Made by a program: the position numbers and the translations under genes
The notes under the pieces: generated by a model
Seen by the model: the letters and a program-made list of their open reading frames with translations, nothing else
The model's database searches: none
What the model was told of the DNA's origin: nothing
Part shown: positions 31,875 to 40,484 of the stretch, one piece after another
Numbering within the stretch: the stretch's first letter is position 1
How the letters are laid out: each line of letters starts with the position of its first letter
Assembly: GCF_042654245.1 (NCBI RefSeq)
Contig: NZ_JBHSGI010000033.1
Coordinates: 434,001 to 498,000, forward strand
Reading direction: 5' to 3'
DNA length: 64,000 nucleotides
From: Seohaeicola_A nanhaiensis
Lineage (GTDB): Bacteria; Pseudomonadota; Alphaproteobacteria; Rhodobacterales; Rhodobacteraceae

Positions 31875-32963
31875 TCAGCGCTTGAAGACGATGACGTTGC
31901 GCTTGGCCGCGCCGCCCAGCGTGTCGGCGATGGCCTCGTTGATCTGCTCCAGCGACCAGCGCCCGGAGATCAGCTCGTCGAGCTTGAGCCGGCCCTGCCG
32001 GTAAAGGTCGATCATCCAGGGGATGTCGCGCTTGATCACCACATTGCCCATCTTCGAGCCGACATAGCCCTGGCCGGCGTCGGCGAGGATGAGCGGGGAA
32101 AAGCTGGACTTCTGGTCGCCGTGGGGCATACCGACCATGACCACGCGGCCCGAGTTGGCCAGATAACGCGGCGCCTGGTCGTAGACGGCTGCGACGCCGA
32201 CCGTCACCAACACTACGTCGGCGCCGCGGCCGAGAATTTTCTTCACATCGGCCCAGGGCTTGGCCGATTGGGCCGAGACGGTATCGGTTGCGCCGAATTC
32301 GCGGGCGATCTCGAGTTTTTCGTCCAGCATGTCGATGGCCACGATCCGCCGCGCTCCGGCGATACGCGCGCCCTGGATCGCGTTCAGCCCGACGCCCCCG
32401 GCGCCGATTACCACCACATCCTGGCCAACCCGAAGCCCGGCCGCGTTGACCGCTGCGCCTACGCCGGTGATCACGCCACAGGAGATCAGCGAGGCGACGT
32501 CCTTGCCGATGTCGTCGGGGATCGTCACGACCTGGCTTTGATCCACAACCACCTTTTCGGCGAAGGCGCCGCAGGCCATCGCTTGCAGCATCTTGTCCCC
32601 TGAGGCGGTGGTCAGCGGCCCGGCGGTGTCGTCGTGGCGCGTCTCGCAGGTGGTCAGGTGGCCCGACTGGCAGGAGGGACAGCCGCCGCAGGAGCGCACC
32701 AGCGTCACGCAGACGCTGTCGCCGACCGCGATGCCACTGACGCCCTCGCCCAGCGCCGTCACCCGGCCCGCGGCCTCATGGCCGTAGACGGCCGGCAAAT
32801 GGCCGCCGAAGCCGCCCTGCTGGAAGGAGATGTCCGAATGGCAGATCGCCACCGCGTCGATCTCGACCTCGACCTGCCCGCGTGCGGGCGCGGCGAGATG
32901 CACCTCTTCGATGACCAGGGGCGTGTTGAACTCGTGGCACACGGCGGCGCGGATGGTTTGCAT
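31875..32963 (-). CDS. Zinc-dependent alcohol dehydrogenase (class III-like)
   Basis: A 362-residue medium-chain dehydrogenase. The catalytic zinc site is in AVAICHSDISFQQG and YGHEAAGRVTALGEG, the structural zinc cysteines in CGGCPSCQSGHLTTC, and the cofactor motif is VVIGAGGVGLNAIQGARIAG. The start at 32963 with GGAGACCGTC upstream is preferred; the much longer open frame reaches back through the MFS gene in another frame. It is 68 bases behind the MFS gene and could be the last gene of the pca transcript. The alcohol substrate is unknown. Confidence 0.9.
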   Translation of the reverse strand: MQTIRAAVCHEFNTPLVIEEVHLAAPARGQVEVEIDAVAICHSDISFQQGGFGGHLPAVYGHEAAGRVTALGEGVSGIAVGDSVCVTLVRSCGGCPSCQSGHLTTCETRHDDTAGPLTTASGDKMLQAMACGAFAEKVVVDQSQVVTIPDDIGKDVASLISCGVITGVGAAVNAAGLRVGQDVVVIGAGGVGLNAIQGARIAGARRIVAIDMLDEKLEIAREFGATDTVSAQSAKPWADVKKILGRGADVVLVTVGVAAVYDQAPRYLANSGRVVMVGMPHGDQKSSFSPLILADAGQGYVGSKMGNVVIKRDIPWMIDLYRQGRLKLDELISGRWSLEQINEAIADTLGGAAKRNVIVFKR

Positions 32964-33031
32964 GACGGTCTCCTCGGATTGCTGGGCGCAGGTTAGCGGG
33001 ACTGGCTCGTGCCGCAAGGGTGAAACGTGGC

Positions 33032-34231
33032 TCAGGCCGCAGCGGGCGGTGTCCGGCAGATGACCAGGATCGACAGGCCCAGCAGCAGCGCGGCCAGAAC
33101 GAAGGGGGCACCGGGGAAGAAGACGCGCGCGCCCTCGGCCGTGAAGGCGGCGAAGGTCGTGGTCATGATCAGCGGCGACAGAATGGCCGCCATCGCGTGA
33201 ACACTGGCGATGACACCCTGCAGCTCGCCCTGCGCATCGGCACCGGTGCGGCGCGAGAGCATTCCCTGCAGCGCCGGCATAGCCACGGCGCCAAGCGAGG
33301 CGATGGGCGTCAGGATCAGCGCCAGCGGGCCGGAGGTCACGACCGCCAGCATGACGCAGGCGAGCCCCTCGAAGACGATGCCCAGCACCGCCGTTCCACG
33401 TTCGCCCCGGCGAGCGATCAGCCAGCGCATCAAGAGGATCTGCACGGCCGCCGCGCCTATGCCGTAGAGCGCCAGCGACAGGCCAATCAGCTGCGGCGTC
33501 CAGCCGAAGCGGGCCTGTCCGAAATAGCTCCAGACCGAGGGATAAACATAGAGGGCGAGGTCGTAGAGGAAGAACACGATCAGAAGCTGGCGCAGTTCGG
33601 GGTGGGCGCCGATCTGGCGGAAGGCGCCCAGAGGGTTGGCCCGCCGCCAAGCGAAGGGGCGGCGGATCGCGTCGGTCACCGTCTCGCGCAGGACCAGCCA
33701 GCCGAACAGCAGGTTCAGCGCCGACAGGGCAGCGGCGGCATAGAAGGGGGCACGAGTGCCGTATTCGCCGAGCATCCCGCCCATCAGCGGACCGAGTACG
33801 AAGCCGATGCCGAACCCCGCGCCGATCAGTCCGAAATTGGCGGCCTTGTCCTCGGGGCGCGACACATCGGCCATATAGGCCGAGGCGGTGGCATGGGTGG
33901 CGGCGGTGATGCCGCCGACGATGCGGCCCAGCATCAGCAGCCAGATCGACCCGGACAGCGCCATCACCAGATAGTCCAGTGTCATGAACAGCAGCGAGAC
34001 CAGCAGCACTGGGCGGCGGCCATATCGGTCGGAGAGCGCGCCCACCACGGGGCCGAAGAGGAACTGCATCAGGGCGAAGGCGGTCGCCAGCGCGCCGCCC
34101 CAGAGGGCGGCATTGGCCAGATCGCCGCCATGCACCTCGCGGATGAGGTCGGGCATGATCGGCATGATCAGCCCGATGCCCATTGCGTCGAGTACCACCG
34201 TCAGAACGATGAACAGGGTCCCCGGGCGCAT
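33032..34231 (-). CDS. MFS transporter, TetA-like
   Basis: A 399-residue inner-membrane protein with about 12 membrane segments. It opens MRPGTLFIVLTVVLDAMGIG, carries the MFS motif A GALSDRYGRRPVLL in the first loop, and LGRIVGGITAATHATASAYM in helix four, all typical of the drug:H+ antiporter-1 family that includes TetA. In this setting, five bases after pcaB, it more likely exports or imports an aromatic acid or its by-product than tetracycline; that is inference from position only. Confidence 0.88.
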   Translation of the reverse strand: MRPGTLFIVLTVVLDAMGIGLIMPIMPDLIREVHGGDLANAALWGGALATAFALMQFLFGPVVGALSDRYGRRPVLLVSLLFMTLDYLVMALSGSIWLLMLGRIVGGITAATHATASAYMADVSRPEDKAANFGLIGAGFGIGFVLGPLMGGMLGEYGTRAPFYAAAALSALNLLFGWLVLRETVTDAIRRPFAWRRANPLGAFRQIGAHPELRQLLIVFFLYDLALYVYPSVWSYFGQARFGWTPQLIGLSLALYGIGAAAVQILLMRWLIARRGERGTAVLGIVFEGLACVMLAVVTSGPLALILTPIASLGAVAMPALQGMLSRRTGADAQGELQGVIASVHAMAAILSPLIMTTTFAAFTAEGARVFFPGAPFVLAALLLGLSILVICRTPPAAA

Positions 34232-34236
34232 GGGGG

Positions 34237-35565
34237 TCAGATCAGGGCGCGCACGGCCGCGGCAAAGGCCGTGGCTTCTTGGGGGGCCTGGCCTAGCTGA
34301 CGAGACGGGTCGAAGACGGCGGCGTCGATCTGGGGAAAGTCGCGGGCGACCAGAGCGGAGAGAGGCGTCTGCGTGTCGAGCGCCTCTCGGCAGAGCGCCT
34401 TGACGGCGGCCTGTGCCTCGGGGCGGGGCAGGTGGTCGGTGAGGGCAAAGCTCATTGCCTCGGCATGGATCATGTCCAGTCCCTCGGACAGGGCGCGGGC
34501 CATGGCCTGCGGCGCCGGGGTAGTGCCCTGCGCCAGCGCCTTGCCGGTGCTCACGGCCGCCGCGGCGCCGAGTACGATCTGGGGAAGACAGAGCCATTCG
34601 GCGAACCAGGAGGCGCCGTCGCGCTGATGGCGCGGCATGGCCGCGCCGTGCAGCGTCGCCATCAGACCGCTGGCCTGGCGGCCCAGGGCCACGAGCACCG
34701 AGGGCGCCACGGGGTTCTGTTTCTGCGGCATGGTCGAGGAGGCACCGGCGCCGCCGAGGGCAATTTCGCCGATGCCGGTCATCACCAGTTCGGTGGCATC
34801 CTCGCCCAGCTTGCCAAGGGCAAGGGTCACGCGGACGCACCAGTCGGCGATGCGCAGGATCGGCGTGCGGTCGGCGTGCCAGCTGCGCCCCGGATCGGCA
34901 AGGTTCAGCGCAGCGGCGATATCGGCGCGCAGGGCCGGGGCCTCGGGACCGAGGGCGCCGGCGGTGCCGGCGGCGCCGGACAGCGAGACGAGCAGGCAGT
35001 CGCGGCGCAGGCCGTCCAGTTCGCCCAGCAGACCCAGGAGCGGGTTGCCCCATCCGGCGACGACGGCGCCGAAGCTGGTCGGGGTGGCGTGCTGGCCGTA
35101 GGTGCGGGCAGGCATCGGCAGGCGGGCGTGGGCCTCGGCCAGAGTGGCCAGCGCGTCGAGGGTCGCGCGCAGGTCGGTTTCGATCAGCGCCAGGCCCTGG
35201 CGCAGGCGCAGCATGAGACCGCTGTCGGAAATGTCCTGGCTGGTCGCGCCCCAATGGGCGAATTGCGCGTGTTCGGGCGCGGCCATGGCCTTGCGGAACT
35301 CGGTGACCAGGGCCGGGACGCTGACGCCGTTGGTCGCGGTTGCGCCCGCCATGGCGGCGGGGTCGATCAGTACCTCCATCGCCGCGCGCTGGATCGCCTT
35401 GGCGGAGTCGGCGGGGATGATGCCCCGCGCGCCCTGTGCCTTGGCCAATGCGCCCTCGACCAGCAGCATCGCGCGGATCTCGGCGCTGTCGGTGAACAGG
35501 CGTCCGACGTCACCCGCCGGAAAGAGGCGCCCGTAGAGGGCGCTGTCAAAGACCGAGCCTGCCAT
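34237..35565 (-). CDS. pcaB: 3-carboxy-cis,cis-muconate cycloisomerase
   Basis: A 442-residue member of the fumarase/aspartase superfamily that lactonises 3-carboxymuconate, the product of protocatechuate ring cleavage, to 4-carboxymuconolactone. The family signature is GASSTMPQKQNPVAPSVL, with HWGATSQDISDSGLMLRL earlier. The start overlaps the stop of the upstream hydrolase gene by one base. It is the last standard gene of the pca operon and is close in length to other PcaB proteins. Confidence 0.95.
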   Translation of the reverse strand: MAGSVFDSALYGRLFPAGDVGRLFTDSAEIRAMLLVEGALAKAQGARGIIPADSAKAIQRAAMEVLIDPAAMAGATATNGVSVPALVTEFRKAMAAPEHAQFAHWGATSQDISDSGLMLRLRQGLALIETDLRATLDALATLAEAHARLPMPARTYGQHATPTSFGAVVAGWGNPLLGLLGELDGLRRDCLLVSLSGAAGTAGALGPEAPALRADIAAALNLADPGRSWHADRTPILRIADWCVRVTLALGKLGEDATELVMTGIGEIALGGAGASSTMPQKQNPVAPSVLVALGRQASGLMATLHGAAMPRHQRDGASWFAEWLCLPQIVLGAAAAVSTGKALAQGTTPAPQAMARALSEGLDMIHAEAMSFALTDHLPRPEAQAAVKALCREALDTQTPLSALVARDFPQIDAAVFDPSRQLGQAPQEATAFAAAVRALI

Positions 35566-36281
35566 CAGCCGGCCTCGGCGATGCGCGAGAGAAGGGCGGC
35601 CAAGCCCTGCGGATCGGACAGGAAGGGAGAATGCCCGGTGGCCATCTCGTGGACGCGGTCGCGGGGCCAGTCGGCGGTCATCTCGTCCTGGTATTCGGGT
35701 GGTATGCAGTGGTCGTCCCGGCAGACGATGTAGGATTTCGGCACCGAGGCAAAGCGCTCGGTCACGGTGAGCGGTGTCGTCTGCGGCGGCAGCGCCTGCG
35801 CGCAGAGTTGGGCGACCGCGCGGTCGGCCACATCGGGCGCGCAGTCGTTGTAGAAGATGCCCGTGGCCAGGGCGGGGTCTACCGTCATGCTCAGCCCGTC
35901 GGCGCTGCGCCGGACAGCCGGCAGGATCGGATGGCGCGGCGCGCGTTTGCGCACGTCGACCATGCTGAGACCCGACTGAACCGGGATATAGGCGCAGAGG
36001 TAGATCAGGGCGCGCATTCCCTCCGGATCGGCCTCGGCCGCCGCCGAGATCGGAAAGCCGCCCCAGGAATGACCCACCACGACGGTTTCAGGCGTCGACG
36101 CCGCCAGTACGGCCGCGGCGCTGTCGGCCAGCGTCACGCGGTCGTGCGGCGTCGTGTCGGCGCCGTTGCCCGGCAGGTCGATGGCGCGCGCATCATGGCC
36201 CAGCGCGGCCAGAGCCGGGATCACGTCACGCCAGCACCACGCGCCGTGGCACGAGCCGTGGATCAGAAGGAAATCGGCCAC
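35565..36281 (-). CDS. Alpha/beta hydrolase inserted in the pca operon
   Basis: A 238-residue hydrolase of the plant-type esterase/hydroxynitrile-lyase branch: MADFLLIHGSCHGAWCWRDV at the start, nucleophile elbow VVGHSWGG (S72), and MATGHSPFLSDP holding the histidine near the end. Its ends touch pcaG and pcaB with one-base overlaps. It is not the enol-lactonase, since pcaD is present upstream. It may hydrolyse an aromatic ester to feed protocatechuate into the pathway, which is inference from position. Confidence 0.88.
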   Translation of the reverse strand: MADFLLIHGSCHGAWCWRDVIPALAALGHDARAIDLPGNGADTTPHDRVTLADSAAAVLAASTPETVVVGHSWGGFPISAAAEADPEGMRALIYLCAYIPVQSGLSMVDVRKRAPRHPILPAVRRSADGLSMTVDPALATGIFYNDCAPDVADRAVAQLCAQALPPQTTPLTVTERFASVPKSYIVCRDDHCIPPEYQDEMTADWPRDRVHEMATGHSPFLSDPQGLAALLSRIAEAG

Positions 36282-36847
36282 TACATGTCCAGGAAGACGG
36301 TTTCGCCTTCGCCCTGCAACTGGATGTCAAAGCGGAAGGTCCCGTTGCCGGTGTCCTTCGCGATCAGCGTCTGGCGGCGGTTCTGATGCTCGAGCCGGGT
36401 CAGCAGTGGATCCTTCGAATGGTCGTCGCCTTCGAAATAGAGCCGCGTCTGCAGGCCGATGTTGATGCCCCGCGCCACGATCCAGACGCCGATATGGGGC
36501 GCCATGTTGCCCACCGCGCCGGGCTTGACGGTGGTCAGTTCCCATTCGCCCGTCTCGAAGTTCGAGGCGCGCCGCGCGAAACCCTGCGCGCCGGGGCCAT
36601 ACTTGCCATCGGCATCGGCCTGCCAGAATTCGACCATCACGTCGTTCAGTGCCTTTCCCACCCCGTCGCGCACGACGCCGGTGAGGGTGATCCGCTGGCC
36701 GGGCGCATCCTTCGGGAAGGGGGCCGCGCCCAGATCCTGGGCGTAGATCCCGTGGATGCCCACGAAATTCGGCGTGCAGCCGATGTGCACATAGGGGCCG
36801 GCGGTCTGAGAGGCGGATTCTGGCAGATATCCCAGCGGTTGCACCAT
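36281..36847 (-). CDS. pcaG: Protocatechuate 3,4-dioxygenase, alpha subunit
   Basis: A 188-residue subunit of the intradiol ring-cleavage dioxygenase that opens protocatechuate between the hydroxyl groups. It shows QTAGPYVHIGCTPNFVGI, the dioxygenase core GVGKALNDVMVEFWQADADG and the MAPHIGVWIVARGINIGLQT strand. As expected for the alpha chain it lacks the full iron-ligand set, which is in PcaH. It starts one base after the pcaH stop. Confidence 0.95.
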   Translation of the reverse strand: MVQPLGYLPESASQTAGPYVHIGCTPNFVGIHGIYAQDLGAAPFPKDAPGQRITLTGVVRDGVGKALNDVMVEFWQADADGKYGPGAQGFARRASNFETGEWELTTVKPGAVGNMAPHIGVWIVARGINIGLQTRLYFEGDDHSKDPLLTRLEHQNRRQTLIAKDTGNGTFRFDIQLQGEGETVFLDM

Positions 36848-36848
36848 C

Positions 36849-37559
36849 TTACAAACCCTCCATGCGGTTCTCGAACATCGTCTGGCGGTTGCCGCGGATG
36901 ACGATGTCGAACTTGTAGGCCAGACAGTCGAGCGGCAGCGCGCGGCCCATGTCCAGCGGAGCGACCAGCCGGTCGATCGCCGCCTTGTCCGGGATCGTGT
37001 TGACGATCGGGCAGCGTGCGATCAGCGGATCGCCCTCGAAATACATCTGGGTGATGAGCCGCTGGCCGAAGCTCTGGCCGAACACCGAGAAGTGGATATG
37101 CATCGGCCGCCAGTCGTTGACCCCATTTGGCCAGGGATAGGCCCCGGGGCGGATGGTGAGGAACTCGTACGATCCATCCTCGGCCGAGATCGTGCGCCCG
37201 CATCCGCCGAAATTGGGGTCGAGCGGGGCAAGGTAGCCGTCCTTCTTGTGGCGATAGCGCCCGCCCGCGTTGGCCTGCCAGATCTCCACCAGCGCGCCGG
37301 GCACGCCGCGCCCGGTCTCGTCGAGCACGCGGCCGTGCACGATGATGCGCTCGCCGATGGCGGGCTGGCCGGTGAAGTTCAGAATCAGGTTGTTGTCGAG
37401 TTCGCCCAGCAGGTCATGGCCGAAAACCGGTCCGGTCTGTTCGGTCGCGGTCGCGCTGCCCGAGATCAGGGCCAGACGCGGGCTGCGCGGCACGCTCGAT
37501 TTGTAGGCCGGCGCATAGGGCAGCGGATGGTTGGCGCGGTTGCGCGGCATCAGGGTCAT
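36849..37559 (-). CDS. pcaH: Protocatechuate 3,4-dioxygenase, beta subunit
   Basis: The 236-residue catalytic chain binding the non-heme ferric iron. The iron-ligand region is TIRPGAYPWPNGVNDWRPMH followed by IHFSVFG, giving tyrosine and two histidines, with the second tyrosine in GGRYRHKKDGYLAPL. The core GVPGALVEIWQANAGGRY is the intradiol dioxygenase signature. Its start overlaps the pcaC stop by 4 bases. With PcaG it forms the alpha/beta enzyme. Confidence 0.96.
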   Translation of the reverse strand: MTLMPRNRANHPLPYAPAYKSSVPRSPRLALISGSATATEQTGPVFGHDLLGELDNNLILNFTGQPAIGERIIVHGRVLDETGRGVPGALVEIWQANAGGRYRHKKDGYLAPLDPNFGGCGRTISAEDGSYEFLTIRPGAYPWPNGVNDWRPMHIHFSVFGQSFGQRLITQMYFEGDPLIARCPIVNTIPDKAAIDRLVAPLDMGRALPLDCLAYKFDIVIRGNRQTMFENRMEGL

Positions 37560-37936
37560 GCGTCGTTCTCCATCTCGGCATAGGTCGCCTTTGCAAGTTT
37601 CAGCGCGTGGTTGGCCTTGGGCACCCCGGCATAGATCGCCACGTGCTGGAACACCTCCATCACGTCGGCCTTGCTCGCCCCGGTCCGCGCGGTGGCGCGG
37701 ATATGCATCGGAATTTCCTCGAAATTTCCCATTGCTGCCAGGAGTGCAAGGGTCAGCATCGACCGCTCACGGCGGCTGATCGCGTCGCTGGCCCAGACAG
37801 TGCCCCAGGCACCTTCAGTGATCAGCGACTGGAACGGCAGGTCGAGGTCGGTCTTGTTTGCCTCGGCACGGTCGACATGGGCGTCGCCCAGCACCTCGCG
37901 GCGCACCTTCATGCCACGCTCGTAAGTCTCAGACAT
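37556..37936 (-). CDS. pcaC: 4-carboxymuconolactone decarboxylase
   Basis: A 126-residue helical enzyme of the CMD/AhpD-like fold that decarboxylates 4-carboxymuconolactone to 3-oxoadipate enol-lactone. It carries RSMLTLALLAAMGNFEEIPM and HIRATARTGASKADVMEVFQ, the usual CMD signature, without a CxxC pair. It overlaps pcaD by 8 bases and pcaH by 4. The length is standard. Confidence 0.95.
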   Translation of the reverse strand: MSETYERGMKVRREVLGDAHVDRAEANKTDLDLPFQSLITEGAWGTVWASDAISRRERSMLTLALLAAMGNFEEIPMHIRATARTGASKADVMEVFQHVAIYAGVPKANHALKLAKATYAEMENDA

Positions 37937-38717
37937 GGCCGACCTCCTTGAGGAAGGTCGTCAGCGCCGCCGCGTATTCTTCAGGTTGTTCGACGCAGGG
38001 CAGGTGTCCGGCCTTGCGGATCAGGTGGAACTTGGAGCCGGGGATCAGGTCGACGGTCTCGCGCACCAGATCGGGCGGGGTCGAGCCATCCTCGTCGCCC
38101 GCGATGCCGAGCGCCGGCAGGCGCAGGCTGGCGGTGGTGGTGTAGAAATCGGTGCCCGAGATCGCGGCGGAACAGCCAGCATAGCCGGCGGCAGGCTGGC
38201 GCACGAGCATGTTGCGCCAGATTTCGAGTTCGGGCGTGGCGCGGAACCCCCTGGAGAACCAGCGTTCCATCACCGCGTCGGCCAGGCTTTCGATGCCGCC
38301 CGCATTCACCGCATCAATCCGCTGTTTCCACATCTCGGCAGTGCCGATCTTGGCCCCGGTGTTGGACAGGACCACGGCCCGCACGAGGTCGAGCCGCTTG
38401 ACCGCCAGACCCTGGGCGATCATCCCGCCGATGGACAGGCCCACAAACGCGCAGTCCTTGACGTCCAGCAGGTCGAGCAGCCCCTCGGCGTCGCGCACCA
38501 GCGCGCCCATTGTGTAGGGGGCGCCGGGTTCGGACGAGAGACCGTGCCCGCGTTTGTCGTAGCGGATGAATTTCAGCCCCTTGGGCAGCAGCGGCAGGAC
38601 CTTGTCCCAGAGGCGCAGGTCGGTGCCGAGCGAGTTGGCGAAGACCACCGGTGCGCCCTGCGGGTCGCCGTCGATGCGATAGTGCAACCGGACATCTCCC
38701 AGATCGGCTATCCGCAT
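37929..38717 (-). CDS. pcaD: 3-oxoadipate enol-lactonase
   Basis: A 262-residue alpha/beta hydrolase that opens the enol-lactone to 3-oxoadipate. It has VVFANSLGTDLRLWDKVLPL near the start, the nucleophile elbow GLSIGGMIAQGLA, and a C-terminal GHLPCVEQPEEYAAAL with the histidine. It is the first gene of the operon. No pcaQ (LysR-type activator) lies upstream, where it is found in several relatives; a GC-rich repeat occupies that interval instead. Confidence 0.94.
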   Translation of the reverse strand: MRIADLGDVRLHYRIDGDPQGAPVVFANSLGTDLRLWDKVLPLLPKGLKFIRYDKRGHGLSSEPGAPYTMGALVRDAEGLLDLLDVKDCAFVGLSIGGMIAQGLAVKRLDLVRAVVLSNTGAKIGTAEMWKQRIDAVNAGGIESLADAVMERWFSRGFRATPELEIWRNMLVRQPAAGYAGCSAAISGTDFYTTTASLRLPALGIAGDEDGSTPPDLVRETVDLIPGSKFHLIRKAGHLPCVEQPEEYAAALTTFLKEVGHV

Positions 38718-38830
38718 GGCCCCCCTCCTGTTTTGGCGTCGCGGGTATCTAAACGCTGGGGGCTTGCAAGGTAAAGATGTGCTCTGGGCGCAGGTTCCGT
38801 CGTCTACGCCTCATGGCCGGTGTGTTCGAC

Positions 38831-38896
38831 GGGGGCTCTGCCCCCGCCGCGCCTGCGGCGCGACTCCCCCGAGGATATTTGGAAACCAGAGAAGAG
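38831..38896 (+). repeat. Intergenic GC-rich repeat, copy 6
   Basis: The clearest copy: GGGGGCTCTGCCCCC, CGCGCC-TGC-GGCGCG, then CCCCCGAGGATATTTGGAAA and CCAGAGAAG. It lies between pcaD and the 3' end of ubiB. Confidence 0.8.
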
Positions 38897-38904
38897 GGGG
38901 AGGT

Positions 38905-40437
38905 TCAGGCCAGGTGTTCGATCACCGCCGCCAGCAGCGCGCCGAGGACGCCCGCCGCAAGGCCGGTCCAGACCAGCGCGGCGCGACCGTAACGGCGCGG
39001 GGGCGGCGGTGGGTTGGCCTGGGCGATCAGGGCGTTCTGGACCAGACCGGGCAGGCGCGGGCCGAAGCGGGCCAGCACAAGCGCCGTCTTGGCCAGATCC
39101 CGCGCCACGGCGCGGGGGCCGATGGACTGCTTGATGTAATCCTCGACCACGGGCCGCGCGACTTCCCAGATGTTGATATTGGGCGCAAGCGAGCGGGCCA
39201 CGCCTTCGACCACCACCATGGTGCGCTGGAGCAGGATCAGTTCGGTGCGGGTTTCCATGCCGAAGCGCTCGGTCACCTCGAAGAGATAGGTCAGCAGGCG
39301 GCCCATGGAGATATGCGAGGCGTCCATGCCGAATATCGGTTCGCCCACCGCCCGCAGGGCGCGGGCGAATTCGTCGACGTCGCGGTCGGCGGGAACGTAG
39401 CCCGCCTCGAAATGCACCTCGGCGACGCGCTTGTAGTCGCGGCGGATGAAGCCGAAGAGGATCTCCGCATAGACGCGGCGGGTGTATTCGTCGATGTGCC
39501 CCATGATGCCGAAGTCATAGGCGATGATATCGCCGTTGGCCGCGACCTTGAGATTGCCCTGGTGCATGTCCGAATGGAAATAGCCGTCGCGCAGGGCGTG
39601 GAGCAGGAACAGGCGCAGCACCCTTTCGCCGAGCGCCCGGCGGTCGTGCCCGGCGGCGTCGAGCGCGGCATTGTCGCCCAGCGGAAGGCCATCGGCCCAG
39701 CCGAGCGTCATCACGCGGCGGCCGGAGTAGTTCCACTTGATCGGCGGCAGGCGGAAGCCGGCGTCGTCCTTGGTGTTGGCGGCAAATTCGCTGGCGGCGG
39801 CGCTTTCGAGCCGGAGGTCCAGTTCGCCTTTCACCACGCCGTCGAAATGGGTGATCACCTCCATCGGGCGCAGGCGGCGCGCGCCGGGCGCGAAGACCTC
39901 GATCATGCGGGCGGCAAAATAGAAGGCGTCGATGTCCTTGCGGAAGGCGCGTTCGATGCCGGGGCGGAGCACCTTGACCGCGACCTCTTCGCCGGTCTCG
40001 GCCAACCGGGCATGGTGGACCTGAGCGATGGAGGCGGCGGCGATGGGGTCGCTGAATTCGGAATACATCGCGGCGACCGGCTGGCCCAGCTCGCGTTCCA
40101 CCTCGGCGCGGGCGAGCGCGGTGGGGAAGGGGGGCAGCTTGTCCTGCAGCACGCGCAACTGCACGGCCAGATCGTCGCCCACCACATCGGGACGGGTCGA
40201 GAGCACCTGGCCGAACTTGATGTAGGCGGGGCCAAGCGCGGTCAGCGCGCGGGTGGCGGGGGGCATCGTGGGGTCGCCGCGATAGCCGAGCCACATGAAC
40301 GGCTTGCCCAGCAGCCGCGCGACCAGCCGCAGCAGGGGCGGCGCGTCATAGGCGTCGAGGATCACGTCCATCGCGCCGGTGCGTTCGAAGGTGGCGCCGG
40401 TGCGGATCAGGCGGATGATGTTGTGCGGGCCGCGCAT
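38905..40437 (-). CDS. ubiB: UbiB-type ubiquinone biosynthesis kinase-like protein
   Basis: A 510-residue atypical kinase/ATPase needed for ubiquinone synthesis. The UbiB signature KxGQ is in PAYIKFGQVLSTRPDVVGDD, AAASIAQVHHARL is the family's glycine-poor loop, and HSDMHQGNLKVAANGDIIAY with the following DFG gives the metal-binding residues. The C-terminus (ALVWTGLAAGVLGALLAAVI) is a membrane anchor. It lies 47 bases after ubiE on the same strand, the usual pairing. Confidence 0.95.
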   Translation of the reverse strand: MRGPHNIIRLIRTGATFERTGAMDVILDAYDAPPLLRLVARLLGKPFMWLGYRGDPTMPPATRALTALGPAYIKFGQVLSTRPDVVGDDLAVQLRVLQDKLPPFPTALARAEVERELGQPVAAMYSEFSDPIAAASIAQVHHARLAETGEEVAVKVLRPGIERAFRKDIDAFYFAARMIEVFAPGARRLRPMEVITHFDGVVKGELDLRLESAAASEFAANTKDDAGFRLPPIKWNYSGRRVMTLGWADGLPLGDNAALDAAGHDRRALGERVLRLFLLHALRDGYFHSDMHQGNLKVAANGDIIAYDFGIMGHIDEYTRRVYAEILFGFIRRDYKRVAEVHFEAGYVPADRDVDEFARALRAVGEPIFGMDASHISMGRLLTYLFEVTERFGMETRTELILLQRTMVVVEGVARSLAPNINIWEVARPVVEDYIKQSIGPRAVARDLAKTALVLARFGPRLPGLVQNALIAQANPPPPPRRYGRAALVWTGLAAGVLGALLAAVIEHLA

Positions 40438-40484
40438 TCAGAGGCCCCGGGCCGCAGGTCGGACGGGACGGTCTTTGGGGCGCA

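Noticed and set aside
33032..34231. Calling the MFS gene a tetracycline-resistance determinant
   Set aside because: The family is TetA-like, but its place five bases after pcaB argues for an aromatic-pathway role, and substrate cannot be read from sequence.
32964..35254. Very long minus-strand open frames extending upstream of the alcohol dehydrogenase and MFS starts
   Set aside because: The extra parts are arginine/proline-rich translations of neighbouring genes in a wrong frame, a high-GC artefact.
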